Positions 37,009 through 43,997 of a stretch of 64,000 bases of DNA are shown in pieces (positions within the stretch are counted from its first letter, which is position 1; the number at the start of each line of letters is the position of its first letter). The stretch is taken from assembly GCA_004551485.1 (NCBI GenBank), contig SBLD01000001.1:290424-354423 (forward strand), given 5' to 3'. The DNA is from Billgrantia azerbaijanica. GTDB taxonomy: Bacteria; Pseudomonadota; Gammaproteobacteria; Pseudomonadales; Halomonadaceae. Under the pieces are notes generated by a model. The model searched no databases. It was given only the letters and a program-made list of their open reading frames with translations, and was not told the DNA's origin. Both the position numbers and the translations under genes were made by a program.

Positions 37009-37344
37009 CGGAAAATCGCTCCCTTAACGAGAGCGATTAACCCCTGCAAAGCGGAACCTTTTATCGAGGTTCCTGCGCCTCGCTGGCGATGACTCGCGGT
37101 CGCTCATCCTGGGCGATTGCCACTGCTTCCTGCGCGTGATGCGCCTGTTCTGACGGGAGTTTGACGGGCGTCAACCAAGAGAGGCTATGAGGCTGTTTGT
37201 CCAGTCACGCGCTGAGGGGTTGCGACCAATGAGGGTCGCTTTTACTTCCAAAGTCCTATACATGCATCTGTTTTGCCTCTCTAGCCTTGCTAAGGCAACG
37301 TCATGAGTTGCAACAACAAATATCCAAGTGTTCGGGAGGTTTTT
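37009..37344. other. 336-base non-coding leader region upstream of pqqA
   Basis: No convincing gene on either strand. The stretch is clearly AT-richer than its neighbours. It holds hairpins AATCGCTC-N9-GAGCGATT (37014-37038) and GGAACCT-N7-AGGTTCC (37053-37073) close to the end of the peptidase gene, then a TTGACG-GG-CGTCAA dyad at 37161-37174. The first two could end peptidase transcription; neither has a T tract. The pqqA promoter must lie here. Confidence 0.6.
37161..37174 (+). promoter_or_regulatory. TTGACG dyad, possible operator and -35 element for pqqA
   Basis: Perfect inverted repeat TTGACG-GG-CGTCAA. The left arm also resembles a -35 box, with TATGAG 19 bases downstream as a weak -10. 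It lies 170 bases before pqqA. Both readings are tentative. Confidence 0.3.
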
Positions 37345-37419
37345 ATGCAATGGGTCGATCCGGCATACTGTGACCTGCGTCTGGGTTTTGAAGTCACTGC
37401 CTACGTCTATGTTCGCTGA
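37345..37419 (+). CDS. pqqA: PqqA precursor peptide, 24 aa
   Basis: A 25-codon gene behind GGGAGGTTTTT. The peptide starts MQWVDPAYCDLRLG and carries the conserved core GFEVTAY with Glu16 and Tyr20, the pair that PqqE crosslinks to form the PQQ skeleton; spacing and position match PqqA from pseudomonads. It differs from common PqqA in Cys9 and the aromatic tail YVYVR. Gene size explains why length-based gene finders would miss it. A terminator hairpin follows 8 bases after the stop. Confidence 0.93.
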   Translation: MQWVDPAYCDLRLGFEVTAYVYVR

Positions 37420-37427
37420 GTGAGTCG

Positions 37428-37459
37428 CCGGGAATGGTCCGTGACCATTCCCGGTTTTT
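37428..37459 (+). terminator. Strong intrinsic terminator/attenuator between pqqA and pqqD
   Basis: A perfect 12-bp stem CCGGGAATGGTC / GACCATTCCCGG with a 3-base loop, followed by TTTTT. It should give much more pqqA message than pqqDE message, as reported for other pqq operons where precursor exceeds enzymes. Confidence 0.9.
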
Positions 37460-37489
37460 GTTCCCGATAACAACAATGAGGAGCAGGGT

Positions 37490-37783
37490 ATGACAACGCC
37501 CCATCAGGTCAGCCTGGATGACACTTATGTCATCAGTCCTACCTTTCTCTTTCGCTGGGAAGAGTCCCAGGATGCGCATGTGCTCCTCTACCCCGAGGGT
37601 ATCGTCAAGCTGAATGAAACTGGCGGCACCATCCTGAAGTATTGCAACGGCGAGTCGACCGTCGCCGAGGTCATCGATGAGCTCACGGCGCTCTACGATG
37701 CCGATCGCGAGGCCATCGCCGAGGGTGTCATCAAGTTCCTGGAGGTGTCCCATGCCAAAGGCTGGATCCGCGTTAAGTCTTGA
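37490..37783 (+). CDS. pqqD: PqqD peptide chaperone
   Basis: 97 residues, one PqqD domain (PF05402): FLFRWEESQDAHVLLYPEGIVKLNETGGTIL and CNGESTVAEVIDELTALY match the family. PqqD binds PqqA and presents it to PqqE, forming a RiPP recognition element. AGGAGCAGGGT precedes the ATG. The gene overlaps pqqE by 32 bases. In standard operons pqqB and pqqC lie between pqqA and pqqD; here only a terminator does. Confidence 0.95.
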   Translation: MTTPHQVSLDDTYVISPTFLFRWEESQDAHVLLYPEGIVKLNETGGTILKYCNGESTVAEVIDELTALYDADREAIAEGVIKFLEVSHAKGWIRVKS

Positions 37784-38894
37784 TGGGGAAGGCAAGCCCA
37801 TCTGGGTGCTGCTCGAGCTCACCTATCAATGCCCGCTCAAGTGCGTCTTCTGCAGCAACCCGGTGGATTTCGATCGCTACCGCGAGCATGAGCTGAGCAC
37901 CGAGGAGTGGAAGGGCGTGATACGCGACGCCCGCAAGATGGGGGCCATGCAGATCGGTTTTTCCGGTGGCGAACCCACCCTGCGCAAGGACCTCGAGGAG
38001 CTGGTCGGCGAAGCCAATGACCTGGGCTATTACACCAACCTGATCACGTCGGGGATCGGCCTGACGTCGAAGCGACTGGCGGCGCTCAAGGAGGCGGGAC
38101 TCAAGCACATCCAGCTGGGTTTCCAGTCCAGCGACCGCGACACGGCGAACATGCTGGCGGGGGTCGAGAGTTTCGACAGGAAACTGGCGATCGCCAAGGA
38201 GATCAAGGCCCATGGCTTTCCCATGGTGCTCAACGTCCCGATCACCCGCCACAACATTGCCCAGGTACCGGAGATCATCGACCTGGCCAGCGAGCTGGGC
38301 ATGGAGTACCTGGAGCTGGCCAACGTGCAGTACTACAACTGGGCGCTGCTCAACCGGGAACAGCTGCTGCCCACCCGCGAGGAGCTGGAGTGGGCTGAGG
38401 CGGAAGTCGCCAAGGCCCGTGAGCGCCTGGGCGACTCCATGACCATCTTCTTCGTGATCCCCGACTATTACGAGGGCCGCCCCAAGGCGTGCATGAACGG
38501 CTGGGGGTCCATCCACCTGACCATCGCGCCGGACGGCTCGGCGCTGCCCTGCTCCCAGGCGCGCACCATCGACACCCTGGAGTTTCCCAACGTCAGGGAG
38601 CACAGCCTCGAATGGCTGTGGCGGGAGTCGCCAACCTTCCAGAAATTCCGCGGCGATGCGTGGATGAAGGAGCCCTGCCGCAGCTGCGACGAGAAGGAGC
38701 AGGATTTCGGCGGCTGCCGCTGCCAGGCCCTGCTGCTGACGGGTGACGCCGCCAATGCCGATCCGGCCTGCAGCAAGTCGCCCCACCACCATCTCATCCA
38801 GCAGGCGATCCAGCAGTCGGCGGTCCCGGAGAAGCACGTGGGCTCGTTGATCGCGCGCCACGGCGGCCATCATCTGGGGAGGAAAGCGACGTGA
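37752..38894 (+). CDS. pqqE: PqqE radical SAM glutamate-tyrosine crosslinking enzyme
   Basis: 380 residues from the ATG behind GGAGGTGTCC. The radical SAM cluster motif is Cys27-x3-Cys31-x2-Cys34 in LTYQCPLKCVFCSNP, followed by SGGEPTLRKDL, YYNWALLNR, KACMNGWG and the SPASM-type C-terminal cysteines in LPCSQA, EPCRSCDEKEQDFGGCRCQA and DPACSKSP. It forms the carbon-carbon bond between Glu and Tyr of PqqA. The C-terminus is about normal with a His-rich tail. It overlaps the following 30-residue reading frame in GTGA. Confidence 0.96.
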   Translation: MPKAGSALSLDGEGKPIWVLLELTYQCPLKCVFCSNPVDFDRYREHELSTEEWKGVIRDARKMGAMQIGFSGGEPTLRKDLEELVGEANDLGYYTNLITSGIGLTSKRLAALKEAGLKHIQLGFQSSDRDTANMLAGVESFDRKLAIAKEIKAHGFPMVLNVPITRHNIAQVPEIIDLASELGMEYLELANVQYYNWALLNREQLLPTREELEWAEAEVAKARERLGDSMTIFFVIPDYYEGRPKACMNGWGSIHLTIAPDGSALPCSQARTIDTLEFPNVREHSLEWLWRESPTFQKFRGDAWMKEPCRSCDEKEQDFGGCRCQALLLTGDAANADPACSKSPHHHLIQQAIQQSAVPEKHVGSLIARHGGHHLGRKAT

Positions 38895-38983
38895 AACTGC
38901 CACACGACTCGCTCGGCGGCACCCTGGCCGCCGGCATGGCCCTGACCGCCGTGCTCTATCTGTTCGTCCGCACCCTCGTCTAG
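38891..38983 (+). CDS. 30-residue single-pass membrane peptide
   Basis: Starts at a GTG inside the pqqE stop (GTGA overlap) behind GGGAGGAAAGCGAC and encodes KLPHDSLGG followed by a hydrophobic helix TLAAGMALTAVLYLFV and RTLV. Coupling, ribosome site and coherent membrane-helix content support translation. No known PQQ gene has this form. It could be a small subunit of the next membrane protein, which starts 14 bases later. I cannot name a family. Confidence 0.6.
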   Translation: MKLPHDSLGGTLAAGMALTAVLYLFVRTLV

Positions 38984-38997
38984 GAGTCGCTGTTTCC

Positions 38998-39504
38998 ATG
39001 ACCGCTGCGCTGTTCGACTTCGTGTTCCGCTGGGCGCACATCCTCTTCGCCCTGGTATGGATGGGCCACAACTACGCCAATGTGGTGCAGAACCCGACCT
39101 TCAAGCCCTTCAACGGCGAAGGCAGCGAGGAGGAGCGGACCGCGGCCCTGGAGAAACGCATGCACCGCGAGCACGGCACCTTCCGCTACGCCTCCATCGT
39201 GGTCTGGGTGTCGGGCATGGGCATGCTCTGGTACCGGGGTTGGCTGGGCGATGCCCTGCTGCTCGAGGGGCCCTATGCGGTGATCGGCATGGGCGCCTGG
39301 CTCGGCACCCTGATGCTGCTCAACCTGTGGCTGGTGCTCTGGCCGCACCAGAAGAAGGTGCTGGGCTTCGTGCCGGCGCCGATGGAGGAGCGGGTGCGCT
39401 GCTCGCGCATCACCTTCCTCTCGTCGCGCACCAACACGATCCTGTCGATCCCTCTGCTGTTCTTCATGGCGGCCAGCGGACATGGCTTGCATCTCTTCGC
39501 CTGA
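38998..39504 (+). CDS. Four-helix membrane protein, Urate_ox_N/PuuD-like
   Basis: 168 residues behind AGGAGTCGC. Four membrane helices at about 5-24, 62-82, 90-115 and 145-165. The first contains FRWAHILFALVWMGHNYANVVQNP, resembling the N-terminal domain of membrane urate hydroxylase PuuD (PF06181), including His14 and His24, which could bind heme. PuuD's C-terminal cytochrome c domain is absent. In this position it may pass electrons from a cytoplasmic step of peptide maturation to the respiratory chain. Its 3' end overlaps the SerC-like gene by 23 bases. Confidence 0.68.
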   Translation: MTAALFDFVFRWAHILFALVWMGHNYANVVQNPTFKPFNGEGSEEERTAALEKRMHREHGTFRYASIVVWVSGMGMLWYRGWLGDALLLEGPYAVIGMGAWLGTLMLLNLWLVLWPHQKKVLGFVPAPMEERVRCSRITFLSSRTNTILSIPLLFFMAASGHGLHLFA

Positions 39505-40582
39505 CCCCGTCTACAACTTCGCCGCCGGCCCCGGCATCATGCCGCGCGAGGTCCTGAGGCAGGCCCGCGAGGAGCTGCTGGACTGGCAGGGAAGCGGCAT
39601 GTCGGTGATGGAGATGCCCTTCACCGGCGAGGAATTCCAGGCCATCCAGCGGCAGGCCCAGCAGGACCTGCGCGAGCTGCTCGGGGTGCCCGACGACTAT
39701 CGCATCCTGTTCCTGCAGGGGGGCGCCTCGGCGCAGTTCTCGCTGCTGCCGATGAACCTGCTGCCGCCCGGGGCCACCGCGGACTACGTCGACACGGGGC
39801 ACTGGTCGCGCAAGGCGATCGCCGAGGGCCGCCGCTACGCGCGGATCAACGTCGCCGCCAGCGGCGAGGCCCGCGGCTACCGCCAGGTTCCCGACCTGGC
39901 CAGCTGGCGGCTGGATCCCCAGGCCGGCTACTGCCACATCACCAGCAACGAAACGGCCGACGGCCTGGCCTACCACTGGCTGCCTGAGACCGGCGAGGTG
40001 CCGCTGGTGGCCGACATGACCTCCGACTTCCTGTCCCGCCCGCTGGCCGTCGAGCGCTTCGGGGTCATCTATGCCGGCGCGCAGAAGAACATCGGCCCTG
40101 CCGGGCTGACCATCGTCATCATCCGTGACGACCTGATCCGGCCGGCGCGGCCGGAGACCCCCTCCGCCTTCAGCTACCAGGTGCAGGCGGACAGCAACGG
40201 CCGCTTCAACACCCCGCTGACCTATGCGGTCTACATCGCCGGCCTGGTGTTTCGCTGGTTGAGGCGCGAGGGCGGGCTGGCCGCCATGGCCGAGCGCAAC
40301 CGCCGCAAGAGCGACAAGCTGTACGCTGCCATCGACCGCAGCGACTTCTACGTCTGCCCCCAGCACGCGGCGGACCGCTCGCGCATGAACGTCTGCTTCC
40401 ATCTGGCCGAGGCATCGCTGACGGCCGAGTGCCTGCAGCAGGCCGGGGCGCAGGGGCTGCTGAACCTGAAGGGCCACCCGGCCAACGGCGGGCTGCGCGC
40501 CAGTCTCTACAACGCCATGCCCGAAGCGGGCGTCGACGCCTTGATCGCCTTCCTGCAGGCGTTCGCGGCGCGCCACGCCTGA
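39482..40582 (+). CDS. SerC-family PLP aminotransferase paralog with altered substrate site
   Basis: 366 residues with full phosphoserine aminotransferase fold: FAAGPGIMP start, LFLQGGASAQFSLLPMNLL, SNETADG, VADMTSDFLSRP and the PLP lysine Lys202 in YAGAQKNIGPAGL. Two substrate motifs are changed. SHR of SerC (Arg42 in E. coli, substrate anion) reads PFT at 46-48, and the HR of KGHRxxGG reads HP at 332-333, while Arg339 is kept. True serine synthesis is therefore doubtful. The 23-base overlap with the upstream gene places it in the pqqDE unit. Confidence 0.82.
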   Translation: MACISSPDPVYNFAAGPGIMPREVLRQAREELLDWQGSGMSVMEMPFTGEEFQAIQRQAQQDLRELLGVPDDYRILFLQGGASAQFSLLPMNLLPPGATADYVDTGHWSRKAIAEGRRYARINVAASGEARGYRQVPDLASWRLDPQAGYCHITSNETADGLAYHWLPETGEVPLVADMTSDFLSRPLAVERFGVIYAGAQKNIGPAGLTIVIIRDDLIRPARPETPSAFSYQVQADSNGRFNTPLTYAVYIAGLVFRWLRREGGLAAMAERNRRKSDKLYAAIDRSDFYVCPQHAADRSRMNVCFHLAEASLTAECLQQAGAQGLLNLKGHPANGGLRASLYNAMPEAGVDALIAFLQAFAARHA

Positions 40583-40629
40583 GTGCCCGCCGCCATGGCC
40601 GCCCGATCACACCGCCGCTGGGGTATCCC

Positions 40630-41577
40630 ATGTCCCGCTACCTGATGAGCGCCCTGATGCAGCACCGGCCGCCGTTGGGCCGCCGGCTCGCCTTTGCCCG
40701 GGCGCGGCTGAGCGCCCGGCTGCGCTCCGGCCCGGCGCGTTCGCCCGAGCGTGGCGTGCTTGCGGCCACCGCCGCGCCGGTGCAGGCCATGGGGCTGAGC
40801 TTCCCCAACCCGCTCGGTATCGCCGCCGGCTTCGACAAGCGGGGTGTGCTGGGCCGGGAGGCGGGCGCGCTGGGCTTCGGCTGCATCGAGGTCGGTACGC
40901 TGACGCCGCAGGCGCCGGCGCTGGGCCTGCCCACCGAACGTTCGCCTGGCGCCGCCGGCATCATCCTGGGCATCAATATCGGCATGAGCCCGCACACCCC
41001 GCCCCAGCAGGCCCAGCAGGACTACCTGGTGGGGCTGCGGGCGGTCTGGGACCGGGCCGACTATATCGCCATCAACCTGTGCAGCGCGCAGGCGTCGGCG
41101 CTGCTGTGCCCGAGCCGTGAGGCGGCGCTGGAGGCGCTGCTGGTCGCCCTGAAGCAGGAGCAGCGGGCCCTGACCGTGCTCTCCGGTCGCTATGTGCCCC
41201 TGGCCGTGAAGATCAAGCTGGCGCTCGGGGCCGTCGCGTTGCCCGAGGTCGTGAACCAACTGGCGGCACTGGGTTTCGATGCCCTGATCGCCGCGATCGA
41301 TGCCGGCCCGCCGGCCACGCCGCAACGCTATGCCGACTGGCAGGCGCCAGCGTCTCAGCGCCAGGCGTGCTACCAGGTCGACCGGCTCGCCACCGTGCTG
41401 GCGGGGCACCTGCCGATCATCGCGGTGGGGGGTATCAGCGCCGCCTGGCACGTCGATGAGCGCCTGCGGGCCGGCGCCACCCTGGTGCAGCTGCACAACG
41501 CCCTGGTCTACGAAGGGCCGCGCGTCGCCCTGGCCATTCACAAGGCGGCCCTGCCGGCTGCCCCCTCTCCCGTCTAA
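40630..41577 (+). CDS. Dihydroorotate dehydrogenase-family flavoprotein paralog
   Basis: 315 residues, start behind GGGGTATCCC. FMN barrel motifs are kept: PNPLGIAAGFDKRG (59-72), GFGCIEVGTLTPQ, ILGINIG, YVPLAVKI and LPIIAVGGI. Orotate-site motifs are not: the block with FRL and NRMGFNN is deleted after residue 106, SSPNT reads CSAQA (151-155) and TNTT reads AIDA. PyrD function is therefore unlikely, and a flavin oxidoreductase with another substrate is inferred. It starts 47 bases after the SerC-like gene. Confidence 0.83.
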   Translation: MSRYLMSALMQHRPPLGRRLAFARARLSARLRSGPARSPERGVLAATAAPVQAMGLSFPNPLGIAAGFDKRGVLGREAGALGFGCIEVGTLTPQAPALGLPTERSPGAAGIILGINIGMSPHTPPQQAQQDYLVGLRAVWDRADYIAINLCSAQASALLCPSREAALEALLVALKQEQRALTVLSGRYVPLAVKIKLALGAVALPEVVNQLAALGFDALIAAIDAGPPATPQRYADWQAPASQRQACYQVDRLATVLAGHLPIIAVGGISAAWHVDERLRAGATLVQLHNALVYEGPRVALAIHKAALPAAPSPV

Positions 41578-41680
41578 CGGCGATTGCCCCGTGAATACCA
41601 GCCTGGCGTTTGCCGGTCCCAGGGGGTACGGTCGAGAGGCTCGAGGAGATCGGGCGTTCCCCTGGCCGTGAGGAGAGAGC

Positions 41681-42256
41681 TTGGCTGCCAACAACGATCG
41701 TATCGTGTCGTTCGATGATGAGCCCCTGGTGCTCGTCGACGACGAGGATCGCGAACTCGGCTTCTGCCCGAAGGCCGAGGCGCACGCGGGCGAGGGCCGG
41801 CTGCATCGCGCCTTTTCGCTGTTCGTGTTCAACTCGGCAGGCGAGCTCCTCGTCCAGCAGCGCGCCGCGCACAAGCCGCTCTGGCCGGGCTATTGGTCCA
41901 ACACCGTGTGCAGCCATCCGCGGCGCGGCGAGCGCATGGACGACGCCGTTCGGCGCCGCCTGCGCGAGGAGATCGGCCTCGAGGTCGAGCTGAGGTTCCT
42001 GTTCAAGTTCCAGTACCGCGCCCGCTACGGCGAGGCGGGCACCGAGCACGAGCTGTGCTGGGTGTATGTCGGCCACAGTGACGCGGCGCCTCGTCTCAAT
42101 CCCACCGAGGTCGCCGCCTTTCGCTATCTCTCGCCGCCGCAGCTGGACGCGGCGATGGCCGAAGCGCCGGGGGCCTTCACCCCCTGGTTCCGGCAGGAGT
42201 GGGCGCGCATCCGGCGTGACCACGCCGACGTGCTACTCACCCGTTCCGGCGCGTGA
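41681..42256 (+). CDS. idi: Isopentenyl-diphosphate delta-isomerase, type 1
   Basis: 191 residues of the Nudix-fold Idi family. Catalytic Cys is in WSNTVCSHP, the acidic catalytic pair in GTEHELCWVY, metal histidines in EAHAGEGRLHRAF, and the Nudix helix in RRRLREEIGLE. It interconverts isopentenyl and dimethylallyl diphosphate. The best start is a TTG with AGGAGAGAGC 5 bases before it. It follows the PyrD-like gene after 103 bases; whether it belongs to that unit is open. Confidence 0.9.
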   Translation: MAANNDRIVSFDDEPLVLVDDEDRELGFCPKAEAHAGEGRLHRAFSLFVFNSAGELLVQQRAAHKPLWPGYWSNTVCSHPRRGERMDDAVRRRLREEIGLEVELRFLFKFQYRARYGEAGTEHELCWVYVGHSDAAPRLNPTEVAAFRYLSPPQLDAAMAEAPGAFTPWFRQEWARIRRDHADVLLTRSGA

Positions 42257-42280
42257 TCACCCCGCGGGCGTCACGACGCC

Positions 42281-43141
42281 TCACTCGGCAACATCCAGCG
42301 CAACCACCTCGTCGCCGTTCATCAAGGGGATGAACAGTGCGTCGCCGTCGGTGCCGAGATCGGCGCTGCCGGGCTGTAGCGTGGCCATCCGTTCCGGTTC
42401 GCTGCCGGGCACGTGGCGCCAGAGCACCCCGGCCATGTAGTCGGTCACGAAGAAGGTGCCGTCGACCTCGACCACGCCGTCGAGATTGCCGAGACGCTCG
42501 GCCTGGGGCAGGGGCGTGATGGCTTGCGTGGCGATGTCGATGGCCAGCAGGCCGCCTGGCACCTCGGTGGTGAAATCCGCCTGCATGCCCGCTCCCCAGG
42601 TGCCGACGATCAAGCGCTCGCCCTGGGCGAGAATGCCATTGGGGTGGTCGAGTTCGTCGCTCTGCAGCCACAGCGCGGTCTCGCCGTCGACATGACGATA
42701 GATGGCATGGGTCATCATGTCGGTGACGTAGATGGCGCCGGACTCATGGGCCGTCACATCGTTGAGAAATGCTGACCCGTCCAGCGTGGCGGTCTCGAGG
42801 ACCTCTCCCGTCTCGAGGTCGATGACATGGAAGCGGGTGATGTCGGCCACGTAGAGCCGGTCCCCGTGGATCGCCATGCCTTTCGGCGCATCCAGGCCCG
42901 TGCTCCAGCGTTCCTCCAGCACTTCGCCCTCCCGCGACAGCAGCGAGAGATAGCCGGTCCCGTTGGCCTCGGTGGGGCCGCCCTTCATGTTGCTGACGAT
43001 CAGGCGGTCGTGGGCGGCATCGTGCAGGACCGACTCCGGGGTCGCGAACCCCGCGGTGCGCCACCGCTCGTCGGCCTGGGCGATGCCGGCGGCGACCAGG
43101 CCGACGCTCAGCAGGGCGGGTACTGTCATGGGGCGTTGCAT
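42281..43141 (-). CDS. Secreted SMP-30/NHL-type beta-propeller protein
   Basis: 286 residues from the ATG behind AAGGAGG. A signal peptide (about 1-23, ending AQA-DE) is followed by a six-bladed propeller of SMP-30/gluconolactonase or NHL type, with repeated blocks such as LDAPKGMAIHGDRLYVADI, LNDVTAHESGAIYVTDM, LDHPNGILAQGERLIVGTWG and LGNLDGVVEVDGTFFVTDY. A periplasmic lactonase or ligand-binding role is possible. It is not related to PQQ-binding dehydrogenase propellers, whose Trp-docking motifs are absent. Confidence 0.82.
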   Translation of the reverse strand: MQRPMTVPALLSVGLVAAGIAQADERWRTAGFATPESVLHDAAHDRLIVSNMKGGPTEANGTGYLSLLSREGEVLEERWSTGLDAPKGMAIHGDRLYVADITRFHVIDLETGEVLETATLDGSAFLNDVTAHESGAIYVTDMMTHAIYRHVDGETALWLQSDELDHPNGILAQGERLIVGTWGAGMQADFTTEVPGGLLAIDIATQAITPLPQAERLGNLDGVVEVDGTFFVTDYMAGVLWRHVPGSEPERMATLQPGSADLGTDGDALFIPLMNGDEVVALDVAE

Positions 43142-43241
43142 GTCCGGCCTCCTTGGGGAGCCTCTACCGTTCTTCGAAGAATAGTGGGTTTCCTGGGCCC
43201 CATGCCATCGGCCGCGCGGCGCCCCGACCTCGGGGCGCGGG

Positions 43242-43862
43242 TCACGATGCGATCAATTGACCGGCGAAGCCGATGAGCAGGGCGCCGAAGAGCCCGCGAT
43301 GCAGGCGCTGCAGCAGCGGGTAGCCGGCCAGCCATTGCCCGAGCCGGGAGGCGGTGACGGCATAGGCCGTGTCGAACAGGATGCCGACGCCGACGACCAG
43401 CGACCCCAGTATCAGGAACTGCTGCAGGATGGCGTCCTGCCCGGCGTCGACGAACTGCGGCAGCAGCACGGAGCAGAAGAGCAGCGACTTGGGGTTCAGC
43501 AGGTTGGTGAGCAGCCCCCGCTGCCAGGCCGCGTGCAGGCCCGTCGCGTCGCCGGCGGGGAGGGCGGTGTCGGTCGTCGGGAGCGCTGGCCCCGACAGCA
43601 GGACCTGGGCGCCCAGCCAGACCAGGTAGCCGGCGCCGGCCAGGCGGACGATGTCCAGGGTCCAGGGGGCCGCGGTGAAGGTGGCGGCCAGACCGCCGGC
43701 CGCCAGCGCCACGTGGGCGCTCCGGGCCATGGCCAGCCCGGCCACGGTGGCCAAGGCCTGGGGGCGTCCGTTGGCGACGCCGGTCTGCAGTATCAGGAGC
43801 ATGTCCGGCCCCGGCAGCAGATAGACGGCCGCCAGGGCACCGGCGAAGGCCCACAGTTCCAT
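43242..43862 (-). CDS. LysE/RhtB-family amino-acid exporter
   Basis: 206 residues with six predicted membrane helices. The family signature appears in VYLLPGPDMLLILQTGVANGRPQALATVAGLAMA and TNLLNPKSLLFCSVLLPQFV. LysE/RhtB proteins export amino acids or homoserine lactone-like molecules. Divergent from an Lrp-type regulator, which typically senses the exported amino acid. Confidence 0.9.
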   Translation of the reverse strand: MELWAFAGALAAVYLLPGPDMLLILQTGVANGRPQALATVAGLAMARSAHVALAAGGLAATFTAAPWTLDIVRLAGAGYLVWLGAQVLLSGPALPTTDTALPAGDATGLHAAWQRGLLTNLLNPKSLLFCSVLLPQFVDAGQDAILQQFLILGSLVVGVGILFDTAYAVTASRLGQWLAGYPLLQRLHRGLFGALLIGFAGQLIAS

Positions 43863-43926
43863 GACGCTGCCTCCGAGGCGTGGTGGAGATCGGCGTCAGT
43901 CTATCGAGAATTCCGAGGGCATGTCC

Positions 43927-43956
43927 TTGCGTAGTTTGCCCATGAATGGCTATAAA
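43927..43956 (+). promoter_or_regulatory. Putative sigma-70 promoter of the Lrp gene
   Basis: TTGCGT and TATAAA separated by 18 bases, in a locally AT-rich divergent region. The -10 lies 41 bases before the Lrp start codon. Confidence 0.4.
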
Positions 43957-43997
43957 TTGGCATATCCTGCCTTATTTACATTGGAAATTTTTAGTTC

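Noticed and set aside
36961-37073. Hairpins after the M16 peptidase gene as intrinsic terminators
   Set aside because: Stems of 7-8 bp without T tracts; kept only as inverted repeats in the description of the region.
37171-37476. 101-codon minus-strand frame across pqqA and its leader
   Set aside because: It has no ribosome site and runs antisense to pqqA and its terminator, whose features are decisive.
42281-43141. Beta-propeller next to the pqq-type locus considered as a PQQ-dependent dehydrogenase
   Set aside because: It is on the other strand, half the expected length, and shows SMP-30/NHL repeats without the Trp-docking motifs or calcium/PQQ ligands of quinoprotein dehydrogenases.
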